DNA of 64,000 nt from Actinomycetes bacterium. GTDB lineage: Bacteria > Actinomycetota > Acidimicrobiia > Acidimicrobiales > Ilumatobacteraceae. Numbering within the stretch: the first letter of the stretch is position 1; each line of letters opens with the position of its first letter. The notes under the pieces are model-generated. The model was not told the DNA's origin. It made no database searches and saw only the letters and a list, made by a program, of their open reading frames with translations. Below, in pieces: positions 7,570 through 16,139 of this stretch. The position numbers were made by a program, and so were the translations under genes. The stretch covers positions 18,998-82,997 of the forward strand of contig JAKOUY010000006.1 of NCBI GenBank assembly GCA_029782355.1, read 5' to 3'.

Positions 7570-9080
7570 TCGTCCCACCCCCCACGGGCGGCGTGCTCCT
7601 CCGCCCGGATCGCATCGTAGGTTGCGCGCGCCTCGGGCCCGGCGTTCCGTGACCCCGGCCGACGGTGCGCCCGGTACACCGCGCCCGGCACGTCCACCAG
7701 CGGAGCGCCGAGGGTTTCACACCGGAGCCACAACGCCCAATCCTCGTAGATCGGCCAGCGTGGGTCGAACCCGCCCGCCTCGGCGAACAGCGCCCGGTGG
7801 ACAAGCGTGCCGACCACCGCCCGGTTGATCACGTGTAGCGGCCGCCCGTCGTTGAGCACCCGAGCCCGGCCGGGTCGCCCCGAACCGTCCACGTACCGGA
7901 CCGCCGGGACGAGCAACGGTGGCACCCTCGGGGAGAACGGGTCCGGCTCGGCGTAGTGGCACGCGTCGCCGTCCTGGCACGGGCACGTGTAGTCGAACCC
8001 CGGGCAGACCGGTGCAGCGGCCGCCATCGCCGCCATGTAGCCCGGCTCGATCTCGTCGTCCGCATCGAGGAAGCACAACCACTCCGACCGCGCCAGGTCC
8101 GCCCCCATGTTGCGGACCTCGGCGAGCGACCCGTGCGGATCGTGGACCTGCACCACCCGATCCGGCGCGACCTCACGGAGCGCCGACGGCACCGCCCGCT
8201 CCTGGGCGAGCCGTTCCCACCGGGCGTCGCCGAACGTCGCCACGATCACCGTGACATCGATCGGCGGCACCGCGCCCGGCGGAACCTCGGGCACGTCGTC
8301 GGGACGGGCCGACACCCGAGGCCGCCGCGACCGGACCGACACCTGGTGGATCGTCTGCGCTCGCCGAGCACGCGGCCGCACGTGCCGCCACAGGTGCATC
8401 CGCGACTCGAACAGGCGGCGGCCTTGCGCCATCCGGTCGGGCTGGCGGGCGTCGCTCGCGTCGGCGGGCCGCTTCCCCCAATTCGGGTGCAGGTGCTCGA
8501 CCCGGGAGTCGGTCGCGTGGGCGTACACGTGGCGGGCCTTCGCCGTCGCCACGAACTCGTCGTCCACGAACTCGTGCCAGTACCCCTCATGGAGCACCCG
8601 GCCCGGTTCGTCGGCGGTGCCGAGCCGGTCCACGTAGTCGCGGGTCACCGCCGTGTGCGTCGAGTGGCGGCCCGACATGGTGCGCGGGTTGCTCCCGTCG
8701 TTCGTGCCCACCACCTGCGCGCCCTCGGCGATCGCTCGGGCGATCGGCCGCCACCACCCCGGCTGGAACACGATGTCGGTGGCACCGAGGAACAGGACCG
8801 GGGCATCGCCTAGGAGGTAGCCCATGTTCACCTTGCGGGCGTAGTCGCCGGGCGTGCCACCCTCCCACGGCGCGACGTGGACGACGAGGCCGGGCCGAAA
8901 CCCTCCACCGCCCATCGCCGTGAGGACGGAGTGCAGGTCAGTGAGCCCCGCCGGGTCGTTCGGGCTCACGATCAGCCGGAGCCGCCAGTCGCAGGGCGTC
9001 GTGTCGGCGAGCGAGTCGTAGAGCCCGGCCAGGAGTTCCGGGCGTCCCCACACGGGGACGATCACGTCGAGGTCGATCAC
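7566..9080 (-). CDS. Tandem double family 2 glycosyltransferase
   Basis: 504 residues with two GT-A units in one chain. Unit 1 (about 1-215) starts IDLDVIVPVWGRPELL and has GATDIVF as its acidic site. After an Arg-rich linker (RRAQTIHQVSVRSRRP), unit 2 (about 245-500) starts IDVTVIVATFGDARW and has RSEWLCFLDADDEIEPGYM, a canonical DxD region, then EDWALWLR. Bifunctional enzymes of this type build repeating or two-sugar glycans. GTG at 9080 overlaps the ATPase stop (GTGA). Unit 1 has a less standard DxD, so it may have a different donor or be weak. Confidence 0.85.
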   Translation of the reverse strand: MIDLDVIVPVWGRPELLAGLYDSLADTTPCDWRLRLIVSPNDPAGLTDLHSVLTAMGGGGFRPGLVVHVAPWEGGTPGDYARKVNMGYLLGDAPVLFLGATDIVFQPGWWRPIARAIAEGAQVVGTNDGSNPRTMSGRHSTHTAVTRDYVDRLGTADEPGRVLHEGYWHEFVDDEFVATAKARHVYAHATDSRVEHLHPNWGKRPADASDARQPDRMAQGRRLFESRMHLWRHVRPRARRAQTIHQVSVRSRRPRVSARPDDVPEVPPGAVPPIDVTVIVATFGDARWERLAQERAVPSALREVAPDRVVQVHDPHGSLAEVRNMGADLARSEWLCFLDADDEIEPGYMAAMAAAAPVCPGFDYTCPCQDGDACHYAEPDPFSPRVPPLLVPAVRYVDGSGRPGRARVLNDGRPLHVINRAVVGTLVHRALFAEAGGFDPRWPIYEDWALWLRCETLGAPLVDVPGAVYRAHRRPGSRNAGPEARATYDAIRAEEHAARGGWDE

Positions 9081-10414
9081 CCTCGCCCGCCTACCCTGTC
9101 CGCGGCCGAATCGTCCATCGCCCGGAGTACCCGCTCCACCATCGCCGACCGAGCCAGCCCCGGCGAATGGAGGAACGGCTTGGCCGCCTCCAACAGGTCG
9201 GCGTGCGCGAGCCTGGCGTCGCCGAGCGTCAGCGACGCCTCGCCCGGAGTGCCGGTCACCAGGTCCACCAGCCGTCGGGCCTGGTCGTCGTCCAACAGCC
9301 CGAACTCGGCCAGCACGTCCGCACGGCCAGCACGGCGGAGCGCCGGGTCCAGCGCCGCGAGGTTGTTCGTGGTCATCATCGTGACCAGCCCATGCGGCGT
9401 CGTGAACCCGTCCAACGCGTTCAGTAGCCCCGACAGGGACACCCGCCGGGATTCGTCGGTGCGGTGCGTCGCCGCGTGCACCACGTCGATGTCCTCCATG
9501 ACCAGCATCGAGCGGGCGCTCACGTCGGCGAGCATCGAGAGGAGGTTCGTGTCGGCCTCCAAATCCGAGAGGGACAAGAAGTAGACGTCGAGCCCGTAGT
9601 GCGCAGCGAGTGCCTTGGCGGCGGAGGTCTTGCCGGTACCCGGCGGACCGTGGAACAGGTAGCCGCGGTGCCACGGGATACCGACCGCGTTGTAGCGCGC
9701 CTCCGACGCGATGAAGGTCCCGAGGTCGGCGACGATCCGGTCGAGCATCCCGTCGGCCAGGATCACCGTCGAGAGGTTCCGCTGCGGGGCGTCCTGCACT
9801 CGGGTCCATCCGCCCCACCGTGCGGCGGTCCACATGCGCGGTGTCCGCTGCTCGGCCTGCCGTTCGTCGGCGAGCCCGGCGAGGAACCCGAGCACCGCGT
9901 CGCGCGCTGCGGCCCCGTGGCAGGTGAACACGATCTGGTAGAGGGTGCGGGTCCAGTCCGTTCCCGAGTTCACCGAGAGGCTGAACCCCTCGGCCCGGGC
10001 GGAGCGTTCGACCTTCACGTGGACCCGGTGGCCGTCCACGATCACGGGCTGTTCGCGGCTCCCGTCGTAGTGGAGCCGCACCCGCCGCGGTTCGGGCGGC
10101 CGTCCATCCTCCGGCGTGCTGTCGTGCGTCAGCGACCGGGTGCTCACGGCGACGCTCCGCCGACGGTTCGCCGGGACGTGCTCGACCATCCAGTCGTGCA
10201 CCGCGTCGTAGATATCGTCCTCGGCGGGCACCGTTACCGTGTACGCGATCCGTTCCCGGCTCCACGTCCAAGCCTTTCGGCCGACCTCCCACGCGGCGAG
10301 GCCCGCCGTGGCGTACCGGGCGGCACGACGGGCACGCGGTCCGGCCGCGGTCGCGAGCAGATCGCGTACCCACGTCGGCGACCCGCCGTCCTGGCGGATC
10401 GCGACCTGACTCAC
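9077..10414 (-). CDS. BCS1-like AAA+ ATPase
   Basis: 445 residues. The AAA+ core is complete: Walker A GPPGTGKT (256-263), Walker B LVMEDID (304-310), sensor TTNN (348-351), and LDPALRRAGRAD with Arg fingers. The region before it (about 55-95, YTVTVPAEDDIYDAVHDWM then RSVAVSTR) and TVILADGMLDRIVADLGTFI resemble the BCS1-specific domain of the mitochondrial Rieske-protein translocase family, and GIPWHRGYLFHG is the typical lead-in to the ATPase. A short hydrophobic stretch near 35-50 could be a weak membrane or amphipathic anchor. Known BCS1 moves folded proteins across membranes; a bacterial phage role is not established. Context: coupled on both sides inside a glycosylation operon. Confidence 0.85.
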   Translation of the reverse strand: MSQVAIRQDGGSPTWVRDLLATAAGPRARRAARYATAGLAAWEVGRKAWTWSRERIAYTVTVPAEDDIYDAVHDWMVEHVPANRRRSVAVSTRSLTHDSTPEDGRPPEPRRVRLHYDGSREQPVIVDGHRVHVKVERSARAEGFSLSVNSGTDWTRTLYQIVFTCHGAAARDAVLGFLAGLADERQAEQRTPRMWTAARWGGWTRVQDAPQRNLSTVILADGMLDRIVADLGTFIASEARYNAVGIPWHRGYLFHGPPGTGKTSAAKALAAHYGLDVYFLSLSDLEADTNLLSMLADVSARSMLVMEDIDVVHAATHRTDESRRVSLSGLLNALDGFTTPHGLVTMMTTNNLAALDPALRRAGRADVLAEFGLLDDDQARRLVDLVTGTPGEASLTLGDARLAHADLLEAAKPFLHSPGLARSAMVERVLRAMDDSAADRVGGRG

Positions 10415-11304
10415 GGCCGGGCCCCCGTGTCGGTCACGCCTCTCCCGCGGCGCACCCGGGTCCGGTACACCGTCGCCACCACCGCGGCGACCGCTTCCTC
10501 GGCCCACCGCTCACCCGGCAAGTACTCGGCCGCCGTGCGCGTGATCGTGCACCCCGTCCCGTAGATCCGGTCCTGGCCGTCGTAGAAGTCCGACTCGGAG
10601 TTGCCCGGCACCGGCACCCCGTCGGGGATGCTCACGTCAGCGCTCCACGTCGTGTGCACGTTCCACGGGCACACCCAGCGGAACCGGCGCGACGCCGTGC
10701 GGGTGAGCGAGTACGGGCCGACGACGAGCGCCCACCGCTCCCGGTGGAGCGTCACCACCGCCGGGTACTCGCCCTCGGGCATCGGGATCGCCCGGTGGGC
10801 GTGCGCGACCTCCTCCGACGCGATCCGGGAGCGGTGCACCTTCCACCAGGTGAGGTCGTTGCGGCGGAGCCGTTCCGGCCACGACGCGTACCGCTCCCAT
10901 GATTGCGGGTCGGGGCCGAGGCACCACCGGACACCGGTCGGGTTCACCGCCACGTCGAACCGGACCGGCGGCAGGCGGAGCGAACCCCACCGCCACCACC
11001 GCGACCGCTCGCCGCTCGGGTGGCGGCTCACCGTCACCTTCCAGTAGTGGGCGAGGACCTTGCCGAGCGAGTACGCCACGTCGAGGGTTTCCTCGCCGGT
11101 AGTGCTCACCTTCAGCCGGAGGGCGTCGTGGTGCTTCGCCCGGAAGTGCGCCCACTCCAACCCGAACTCCACGACGAGCGGGGCCTCGTCGCGTGGCGTC
11201 GGGGGCTCGCCGAAGTGGAACCAGCGGACCAGCCGGGCGTAGCGCCACCCGCGGCCCTTGCCGTCCTCCACCGTGTAGAACCCGTGGCTACGAAACCGCC
11301 CCAT
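10411..11304 (-). CDS. Trp-rich hypothetical phage protein
   Basis: 297 residues starting MGRFRSHGFYTVEDGKGRGWRY. Very rich in Trp and Arg, beta-rich in pattern (LTWWKVHRSRI, FRWVCPWNVHTTW) and without a signal or membrane part. I recognise it as the sort of conserved protein seen in many actinophages but no function. Coupled to the BCS1-like gene by GTGA. Its start overlaps the end of the 53-residue zinc-ribbon gene by 17 bp. Confidence 0.75.
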   Translation of the reverse strand: MGRFRSHGFYTVEDGKGRGWRYARLVRWFHFGEPPTPRDEAPLVVEFGLEWAHFRAKHHDALRLKVSTTGEETLDVAYSLGKVLAHYWKVTVSRHPSGERSRWWRWGSLRLPPVRFDVAVNPTGVRWCLGPDPQSWERYASWPERLRRNDLTWWKVHRSRIASEEVAHAHRAIPMPEGEYPAVVTLHRERWALVVGPYSLTRTASRRFRWVCPWNVHTTWSADVSIPDGVPVPGNSESDFYDGQDRIYGTGCTITRTAAEYLPGERWAEEAVAAVVATVYRTRVRRGRGVTDTGARP

Positions 11305-11449
11305 CTTGGGCCTCCTCGATCGGGATCGTCCACGACGATCCGCACCGCCAGCACGTCGCCGCGGTGCCGTTCACCGTCACCTGGCCGCCGTCGTACGGGC
11401 ACACCGGCGAACCGTCCACCGTGCGGAGCGGTTCGGCCGGGCGTGCCAC
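11288..11449 (-). CDS. Small zinc-ribbon protein
   Basis: 53 residues from a GTG. The pairs CPYDGGQ and CWRCGSSW form a two-knuckle zinc ribbon; otherwise short and acidic at the end. GC-rich third positions and neat fit between neighbours support coding. Function unknown, possibly nucleic-acid binding. Confidence 0.68.
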   Translation of the reverse strand: MARPAEPLRTVDGSPVCPYDGGQVTVNGTAATCWRCGSSWTIPIEEAQDGAVS

Positions 11450-11458
11450 GACGCGCGC

Positions 11459-11764
11459 CTACAGGTCCAGCAGCCGCAGGATCGTGCGGAGCCGATCGGC
11501 CTTCGCGCGCAACGCGGCGGAGTGGGAGTGCATCCGGGCGACGGCCGACGAACGGGCGTCGACCTCGGCGAGCACGGCGCGGCCGTCGAGCGCCTCGGAC
11601 GGCTCGGGCCGCAGGTAGTCGGTGAGCCGCTGCTCCAGCGTGGCGATCACCGAGCCGAGGTCGGCCTCGGCTTCCTGGGCCTCGGCGAACGCCAGGTCGA
11701 ACGGCGAGGACGGCGACACCGGGGTGTAGGTGCCGTCGTCGGGGTAGTCGAGTGCTGCGTCCAT
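11459..11764 (-). CDS. Helical hypothetical protein
   Basis: 101 residues, ATG with GGAGG 7 bp upstream. From about residue 25 the protein is a long amphipathic helix (FAEAQEAEADLGSVIATLEQRL and later SHSAALRAKADRLRTILRLL), likely a coiled coil. It sits downstream of the portal gene, where scaffold or head-accessory proteins are often found, but there is no sequence proof for that. Confidence 0.72.
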   Translation of the reverse strand: MDAALDYPDDGTYTPVSPSSPFDLAFAEAQEAEADLGSVIATLEQRLTDYLRPEPSEALDGRAVLAEVDARSSAVARMHSHSAALRAKADRLRTILRLLDL

Positions 11765-11810
11765 GTCGGAACCTCCGGTGGATGATGGACGGGTTGGGAC
11801 CTCGGGGACG

Positions 11811-12260
11811 TTACCGCGCGGGAGTGGACCCCTCGGGGGATGCTCGCCACGTCCGGTGCTCGGTCCCCCGCGGGTGCGGGCCGAGCGTGCACGCCTCCAA
11901 GTAGCAGCGGCTCGTCGGGTCGGCGTCGCCCGCCTCACGGAACGGCACCTCGTCGGCCTCGCCGTCGTCGTCCACGAACTCGAACGTGTCGGCGAACGGC
12001 TCCGGCTTGCACGGGTACCACTCGCCCCGCGTGCCACGGATGAGCCAGTCGGTGCGGGGGCCGAGCATGTCGCCCTCCAGCGTCACGACCACGATCGACC
12101 GTTCACCCGAGAGGCCCCGATCCGTGAGCCGCCACCGGCCCTCCAGGTACGCGTCGCGCACCGGCTCTGGTAGGTCCTCCCACCGTCCCGCCTCGGCGAT
12201 CGCGACCAGCGCAGCGATCGGCCAGGCGTCCACCACCACCGGCCGCTTGCGGAACTTCAC
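11811..12260 (-). CDS. Phage protein with KFRKRPVVVDAW N-terminus
   Basis: 149 residues beginning with KFRKRPVVVDAW, a hallmark of a widespread phage family (often noted with PGDYG-like ends) of unknown function. The middle has TDWLIRGTRGEWYPCKPEPFADTFEFV, which fits that family's conserved 'D(W/Y)ii.g..Ge.y.ckp..F...ye' pattern. About 46 bp separate it from the next gene downstream. GTG start overlaps the upstream stop. Confidence 0.8.
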   Translation of the reverse strand: MKFRKRPVVVDAWPIAALVAIAEAGRWEDLPEPVRDAYLEGRWRLTDRGLSGERSIVVVTLEGDMLGPRTDWLIRGTRGEWYPCKPEPFADTFEFVDDDGEADEVPFREAGDADPTSRCYLEACTLGPHPRGTEHRTWRASPEGSTPAR

Positions 12261-12523
12261 CGGGGCTCCCGGCGCGCGCACGCCTCGATGCGGACCCCGA
12301 GCCCGGCACGGAACGCGGCCGACCCCTCGGGCCCGTGCACCTCCACGATCTGCCAGTCGAGCCACAGGGCGAGCACCGCCGCCGCGGCTCGGGCCTCGTC
12401 GGCCGTCAGGGCGTCCAGGTAGCGGCCGACGAGCGTCGGGTCGCCCGGGCTCGCCGCCGCCGCCGACAGGACCCCGAGGGCGTGCCGCTGGTCCTCGGGC
12501 GTCAGGAGCCGCGGGGTGGTCAC
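12257..12523 (-). CDS. Small hypothetical protein
   Basis: 88 residues, mostly helical (HALGVLSAAAASPGDPTLVGRYLDALTADEARAAAAVLALWLDW). No domain recognised. Coupled on both sides by 4-bp overlaps. Confidence 0.72.
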   Translation of the reverse strand: MTTPRLLTPEDQRHALGVLSAAAASPGDPTLVGRYLDALTADEARAAAAVLALWLDWQIVEVHGPEGSAAFRAGLGVRIEACARREPR

Positions 12524-12765
12524 GGCTGCACCTGCACGGCCAACCAGCCGGGCCCGTTGTCGGCCACCGTGAACCGGTGGCCCGCTTCCATGAGCCGGAC
12601 CAGCATCTCGGCCGTGTCCTCCCCCACCAGCACCGTGACCGGCCGCTCCTCGGGCGGCAGGGTGAGGGCGTAGACCATCCCGACCTGCACGCCTCGCGTG
12701 AACTCGGGATCGTCGGAGTCGAACGGGAGGACCAGCGCGAACTCGTCCTCGGGTTCGGTCGGCAC
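12520..12765 (-). CDS. Small hypothetical protein
   Basis: 81 residues, GTG start 12765. Composition suggests two beta-alpha units (FALVLPFDSDDPEF, VTVLVGEDTAEMLVRLMEAGHRF) like a small ferredoxin-like fold. It follows the portal-MuF gene closely and could be a head-associated or unrelated small protein. Confidence 0.7.
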   Translation of the reverse strand: MPTEPEDEFALVLPFDSDDPEFTRGVQVGMVYALTLPPEERPVTVLVGEDTAEMLVRLMEAGHRFTVADNGPGWLAVQVQP

Positions 12766-12772
12766 CGTCGGG

Positions 12773-15553
12773 CTACTCCGTGGCGTCGGCGACCGCGGTG
12801 TCCACCGACTCGGGGAGCAACGCCACCCACTCACACGTGCAGCCCAGGTGGTCGCCCGGCTGGTAGAGGTTGCCCTCCGGCCACCCCTCGTCGTTGTAGA
12901 GGTTCGGGTCGCCCTCCGGGTCCACCGTGATGTACCCGTCCAGCCGTTCGTGCGGCTCGAACGGGCGGGACGGCTGGCCGTAGAACCCCCACGTCCACAC
13001 GTACTCGGTGGTCGTGGTGGACGCCTCGGCGATCGCGTCCTCCAGCCGGGCTCGGGCCTCGGGGTCGTCGGTGATCGTGGCCTCGTCGCGGAGCGTCGCC
13101 GCGAGGCGGTCCCGGATCTCCGCCGTGAGGTAGTCCTGCACCGCGGCTCGGCCAGTCGGGAACGAGTGCACCGTCGGGAGCACGTCCGGCGACGTGGCCC
13201 GCTGCACCGTCGCCGTACCCTGCGCCACCCGGAGGGCCTGCGCCGCGAGTTGGGCGGGCACCGTCCCCGAGACCTCGCCCGGCACCGCCAGGCTCGTCGG
13301 GTCGCCGCCCTGCATGATCCGCTGGCGGGCCAGCGCGAGAAGCGCCGCGGACAGGAACCCGGCGGCCGCGAGGTCCGGGTCGTTGCCCGATTCGGGGCCT
13401 GGCACCGCCACGTCCGGGTCGAACCCGGCCGCCTGGATCGCCGAACGTTCCTGCTCCCGGAGGGCCCGCAACCACTCGGCGGCCTGTTCCTCGTAGGACG
13501 TGAACGCCCCCGAGAGGAGTTGGTCCTCGGTCATGCCGAGCGCCGCCAGGTGAGACCCGATCGGCTGGCGGGCCTTCCACGCTTCGGAGATCGCCGCCGC
13601 CGTCGTGCGGCTCTTGTTCCGGGCCTTGCTCACCGCCCGCACCCCGGCGAGCCGCAACGCCTCGGCGAGCGCGACCTCGGCACCGGCGAGCAAACGCTGC
13701 GCCGTGTCCCGCCGTGCTCGGGCCAGGCGATCGAGGAGCCGCCGGTACTCGCGGACCTGGGCCCGGGCCTTCTTCCCGCCCTCGGTGCGGGGCCGTGACC
13801 GGCGCACCGGGTTCAGCGGAGCGGTGCTGGTGCTGGCCGCCGTGCGGAGCGACCCGGCCGGAGCATCCCCCGACGTGGCCGCTGGGCTGGCCTCCGCGCC
13901 CGTGGGCGGAGCGCCCCCAGCACCGGCACCGTCCGCGTCCGTGATCGCCGACGCGACGAGCGCGACGGCGAGGTCCTGAGCGCCGAACCCCGAGGGCGTC
14001 GGCGTGTCGCCCGGCAGGAACGGCGCGAGCGCCGCCTGCGGCGTCGGGAGCGTCACCGCACCCGGAGCAGCGGGCGGTTCCGGCGGGGCCTCGGTCGTCG
14101 TCGCCGGACCGACCGGAGCGTCACCACCCGGCGGCGTCGTGACCGTGCCCGGCGCGGGCGGAGCCCCACCCGTGGCGAACTTGCCGAGGATCTTCGCTAG
14201 GCGGTCCAGGTCCTCGGGCGTCGCCAGGTCTTCGGCGGCGAACCCCAGGTGGGTGAGCGCGACCTCGGGCTTGAGCAGCCCGGCGAGCCACGCCCGCAAC
14301 GCGGCGTCGCTCTTGTCCGGGTGGACGATCACGTCGGTCGCGTCATACCCGACCCGGTAGCGGCCAGCGTCCCGGCCGAGGAGCCGGAGCCGCGGCGTGA
14401 GGTACGCGGCGGTGAGGTCCTGGTGGGTCATCCGGTTCAGCAGCGGGGCGACCGTGCCGTGGAACCGTTCCTCGTTGAGCCACTCGTTCCAGTGGTTCCC
14501 CGTCGCGCCGCCACCCGCCTCGATCATGGACCCCGGCGCGTCCACGCCTCGGGCCCAATCGAGCAACGCCTCGCGGCGGTGGGCGATGCCCTGCTCGTCC
14601 AAGCCGCGGCCGACCTGGACCCACTTGGGCTCGTCGCCCGCCTCGCCCCACCAGACCATCGGCGGGACCACCGACTCCAGCCGGTCGTCCTCGGCGATGG
14701 ACGTGCGCGAGATCTGCTGGTACAGGTCGACCAAGGTGTCGCGCTTGGCGACCTCGGCCATCGCCTCCGTGAACTCGTCATCGAGCGCGGCGTCGTCGTC
14801 GTCGTCCTCGGTCTCGTGGGCCTTCTTCGGCGTCCACAGCATCCCGTTCATGGCGAGGTAGTTGCGGGCGACGCGGTGGGCGTAGCGGGTCAGGTCTTGC
14901 CAGCGGCGGAGGTCGTCCATAGCCGAGGTCATGGGCGACACGGGGAGCGCGCCGAACTCCTCGTCGGGCATCCAGTAGCGGACGGCCATCCGGCGGTCCA
15001 CGGCGAACGCCTCGCCGGTCTTGATCGAACCGCCCGGCGTCAGGGCGAAGATCACCTGCCCCTTGGTCGGCTTGTCCCACTCGGCGACTCGGGTCGAGAA
15101 CACGAACCACTCGGCGTACCCCGCCGCGCCGTCACGGGTGACGAGCAACCCCTCGCCCGCGACCTGGTAGTGCCAGGCGTGGAAGCGCAGCAACTCGGCG
15201 GGCCCTTGGCCGAGCACGTCGTTGCGGTAATCGTCCATGATCCCGACCAACTCGGGGTCCTCGGTCGGGGCCCACGTCCGCCCATCGAGCGAGCGTTCCT
15301 CGATGACGAGCGTCACGCGTGCGGCCGTCGCCGCGAACATGTTGGCCGTGAACCGGGCCACACCGATCGTGCGGGCCGCGGCCTTGGCGTCGCCCTGCCA
15401 GTCCTCGTACGCCCGCTTGAACGCGCTACCGCTCGCCGAGCCTCGCCCCGCGCCTGCGCCTCGGGTCAGTACCCCCGAGGACGGCGCGGCGTTCGACGGT
15501 TGGAGCGCGGCCGTGCGGGCCTCGCGCAAACGGGGAGCGGGCGCAGCCCTCAC
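12773..15553 (-). CDS. Portal protein fused to a MuF-like C-terminal domain
   Basis: 926 residues, about twice a usual portal. The first half carries features of SPP1 gp6/HK97-type portals of actinophages: FKRAYEDWQGDAKAAARTIG, the helical stem region and RAWLAGLLKPEVALTHLGF. A Pro/Ala-rich linker (GAPPAPGTVTTPPGG) leads to a second helical region and a tail with TTTEYVWTWGFYGQPSRPFEPHE and QPGDHLGCTCEW, typical of MuF-like minor head proteins. The portal gates DNA packaging; the MuF part probably enters the procapsid. GTG start 15553 overlaps the upstream stop; longer readings have poor codon use. The fusion is inferred from length and motifs. Confidence 0.82.
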   Translation of the reverse strand: MRAAPAPRLREARTAALQPSNAAPSSGVLTRGAGAGRGSASGSAFKRAYEDWQGDAKAAARTIGVARFTANMFAATAARVTLVIEERSLDGRTWAPTEDPELVGIMDDYRNDVLGQGPAELLRFHAWHYQVAGEGLLVTRDGAAGYAEWFVFSTRVAEWDKPTKGQVIFALTPGGSIKTGEAFAVDRRMAVRYWMPDEEFGALPVSPMTSAMDDLRRWQDLTRYAHRVARNYLAMNGMLWTPKKAHETEDDDDDAALDDEFTEAMAEVAKRDTLVDLYQQISRTSIAEDDRLESVVPPMVWWGEAGDEPKWVQVGRGLDEQGIAHRREALLDWARGVDAPGSMIEAGGGATGNHWNEWLNEERFHGTVAPLLNRMTHQDLTAAYLTPRLRLLGRDAGRYRVGYDATDVIVHPDKSDAALRAWLAGLLKPEVALTHLGFAAEDLATPEDLDRLAKILGKFATGGAPPAPGTVTTPPGGDAPVGPATTTEAPPEPPAAPGAVTLPTPQAALAPFLPGDTPTPSGFGAQDLAVALVASAITDADGAGAGGAPPTGAEASPAATSGDAPAGSLRTAASTSTAPLNPVRRSRPRTEGGKKARAQVREYRRLLDRLARARRDTAQRLLAGAEVALAEALRLAGVRAVSKARNKSRTTAAAISEAWKARQPIGSHLAALGMTEDQLLSGAFTSYEEQAAEWLRALREQERSAIQAAGFDPDVAVPGPESGNDPDLAAAGFLSAALLALARQRIMQGGDPTSLAVPGEVSGTVPAQLAAQALRVAQGTATVQRATSPDVLPTVHSFPTGRAAVQDYLTAEIRDRLAATLRDEATITDDPEARARLEDAIAEASTTTTEYVWTWGFYGQPSRPFEPHERLDGYITVDPEGDPNLYNDEGWPEGNLYQPGDHLGCTCEWVALLPESVDTAVADATE

Positions 15554-15762
15554 CGGTGAACCTCCACGCGTACTACTCCGTCCGGTCGGAACGTGTCGGG
15601 GGCTGGCGAGTCGGTACCGAGCGCCATCTCCACGACGAAGTGTTGCACGTGCACGCGGCACGTGGGCTCATGCCCCGGCGTCGCGCACCCGAGGACCTGC
15701 TGGGCGTCCAGCGCGTGCGGCCGGTAGGTGGCCGTCGCGGTGAGGCGGTCGCGGGCCCTCAC
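15550..15762 (-). CDS. Small hypothetical protein
   Basis: 70 residues; LTATATYRPHALDAQQVLGC, CATPGHEPTCRVHVQHFVVEMAL. Beta-rich, with three Cys. Sits directly upstream of the portal in the late operon and overlaps it by 4 bp. No function recognised. Confidence 0.7.
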   Translation of the reverse strand: MRARDRLTATATYRPHALDAQQVLGCATPGHEPTCRVHVQHFVVEMALGTDSPAPDTFRPDGVVRVEVHR

Positions 15763-16139
15763 CGCTCCTCCGGCGGCTCCGCGGCGATCACGAATTGGGC
15801 GAGTGCACCCTGCACCCCAGCGACGGCGAGCACGACCACCACGGCCTGCGCCACGTCGCCACCCCACCGCCACCCGGCGTACACGGCGACGGCGATCCAC
15901 ACCCCGAGGCACCACTGGCAGGTGGCCAGCATCCACGCCCACGTGCGCCACCCTCCGCCCCGAGGCGTCGGGGTCAGGTGCCCCGTGCCGTCGTCGGTGA
16001 GGACCTCGTCGTTCCACGCCCACCGGAAGAGCCACCCGCGCCACGGGTCGGTGATCGTGTCGGCGGCGAGTAGCCGCGTGAGGCGGAACGCGGCGAGGGC
16101 GAGGACCACCACGACCCCGAGGTCAGGCATCGGCGTCAC
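15759..16139 (-). CDS. DUF1360-like membrane protein
   Basis: 126 residues. The stretch LALAAFRLTRLLAADTITDPWRGWLFRW matches the start of the DUF1360 family seen in Bacillus and phage genomes. Hydrophobic segments lie near 7-20, 68-90 and 95-117, so two or three membrane spans are likely. The family's role is unknown. GTG 16139 or an ATG nine bases further in could be the start. Confidence 0.78.
   Translation of the reverse strand: MTPMPDLGVVVVLALAAFRLTRLLAADTITDPWRGWLFRWAWNDEVLTDDGTGHLTPTPRGGGWRTWAWMLATCQWCLGVWIAVAVYAGWRWGGDVAQAVVVVLAVAGVQGALAQFVIAAEPPEER

Noticed and set aside
12698..15559. Plus-strand frames opposite the portal gene
   Set aside because: Arg/Val-rich shadows; the minus strand encodes the portal with matching neighbours.
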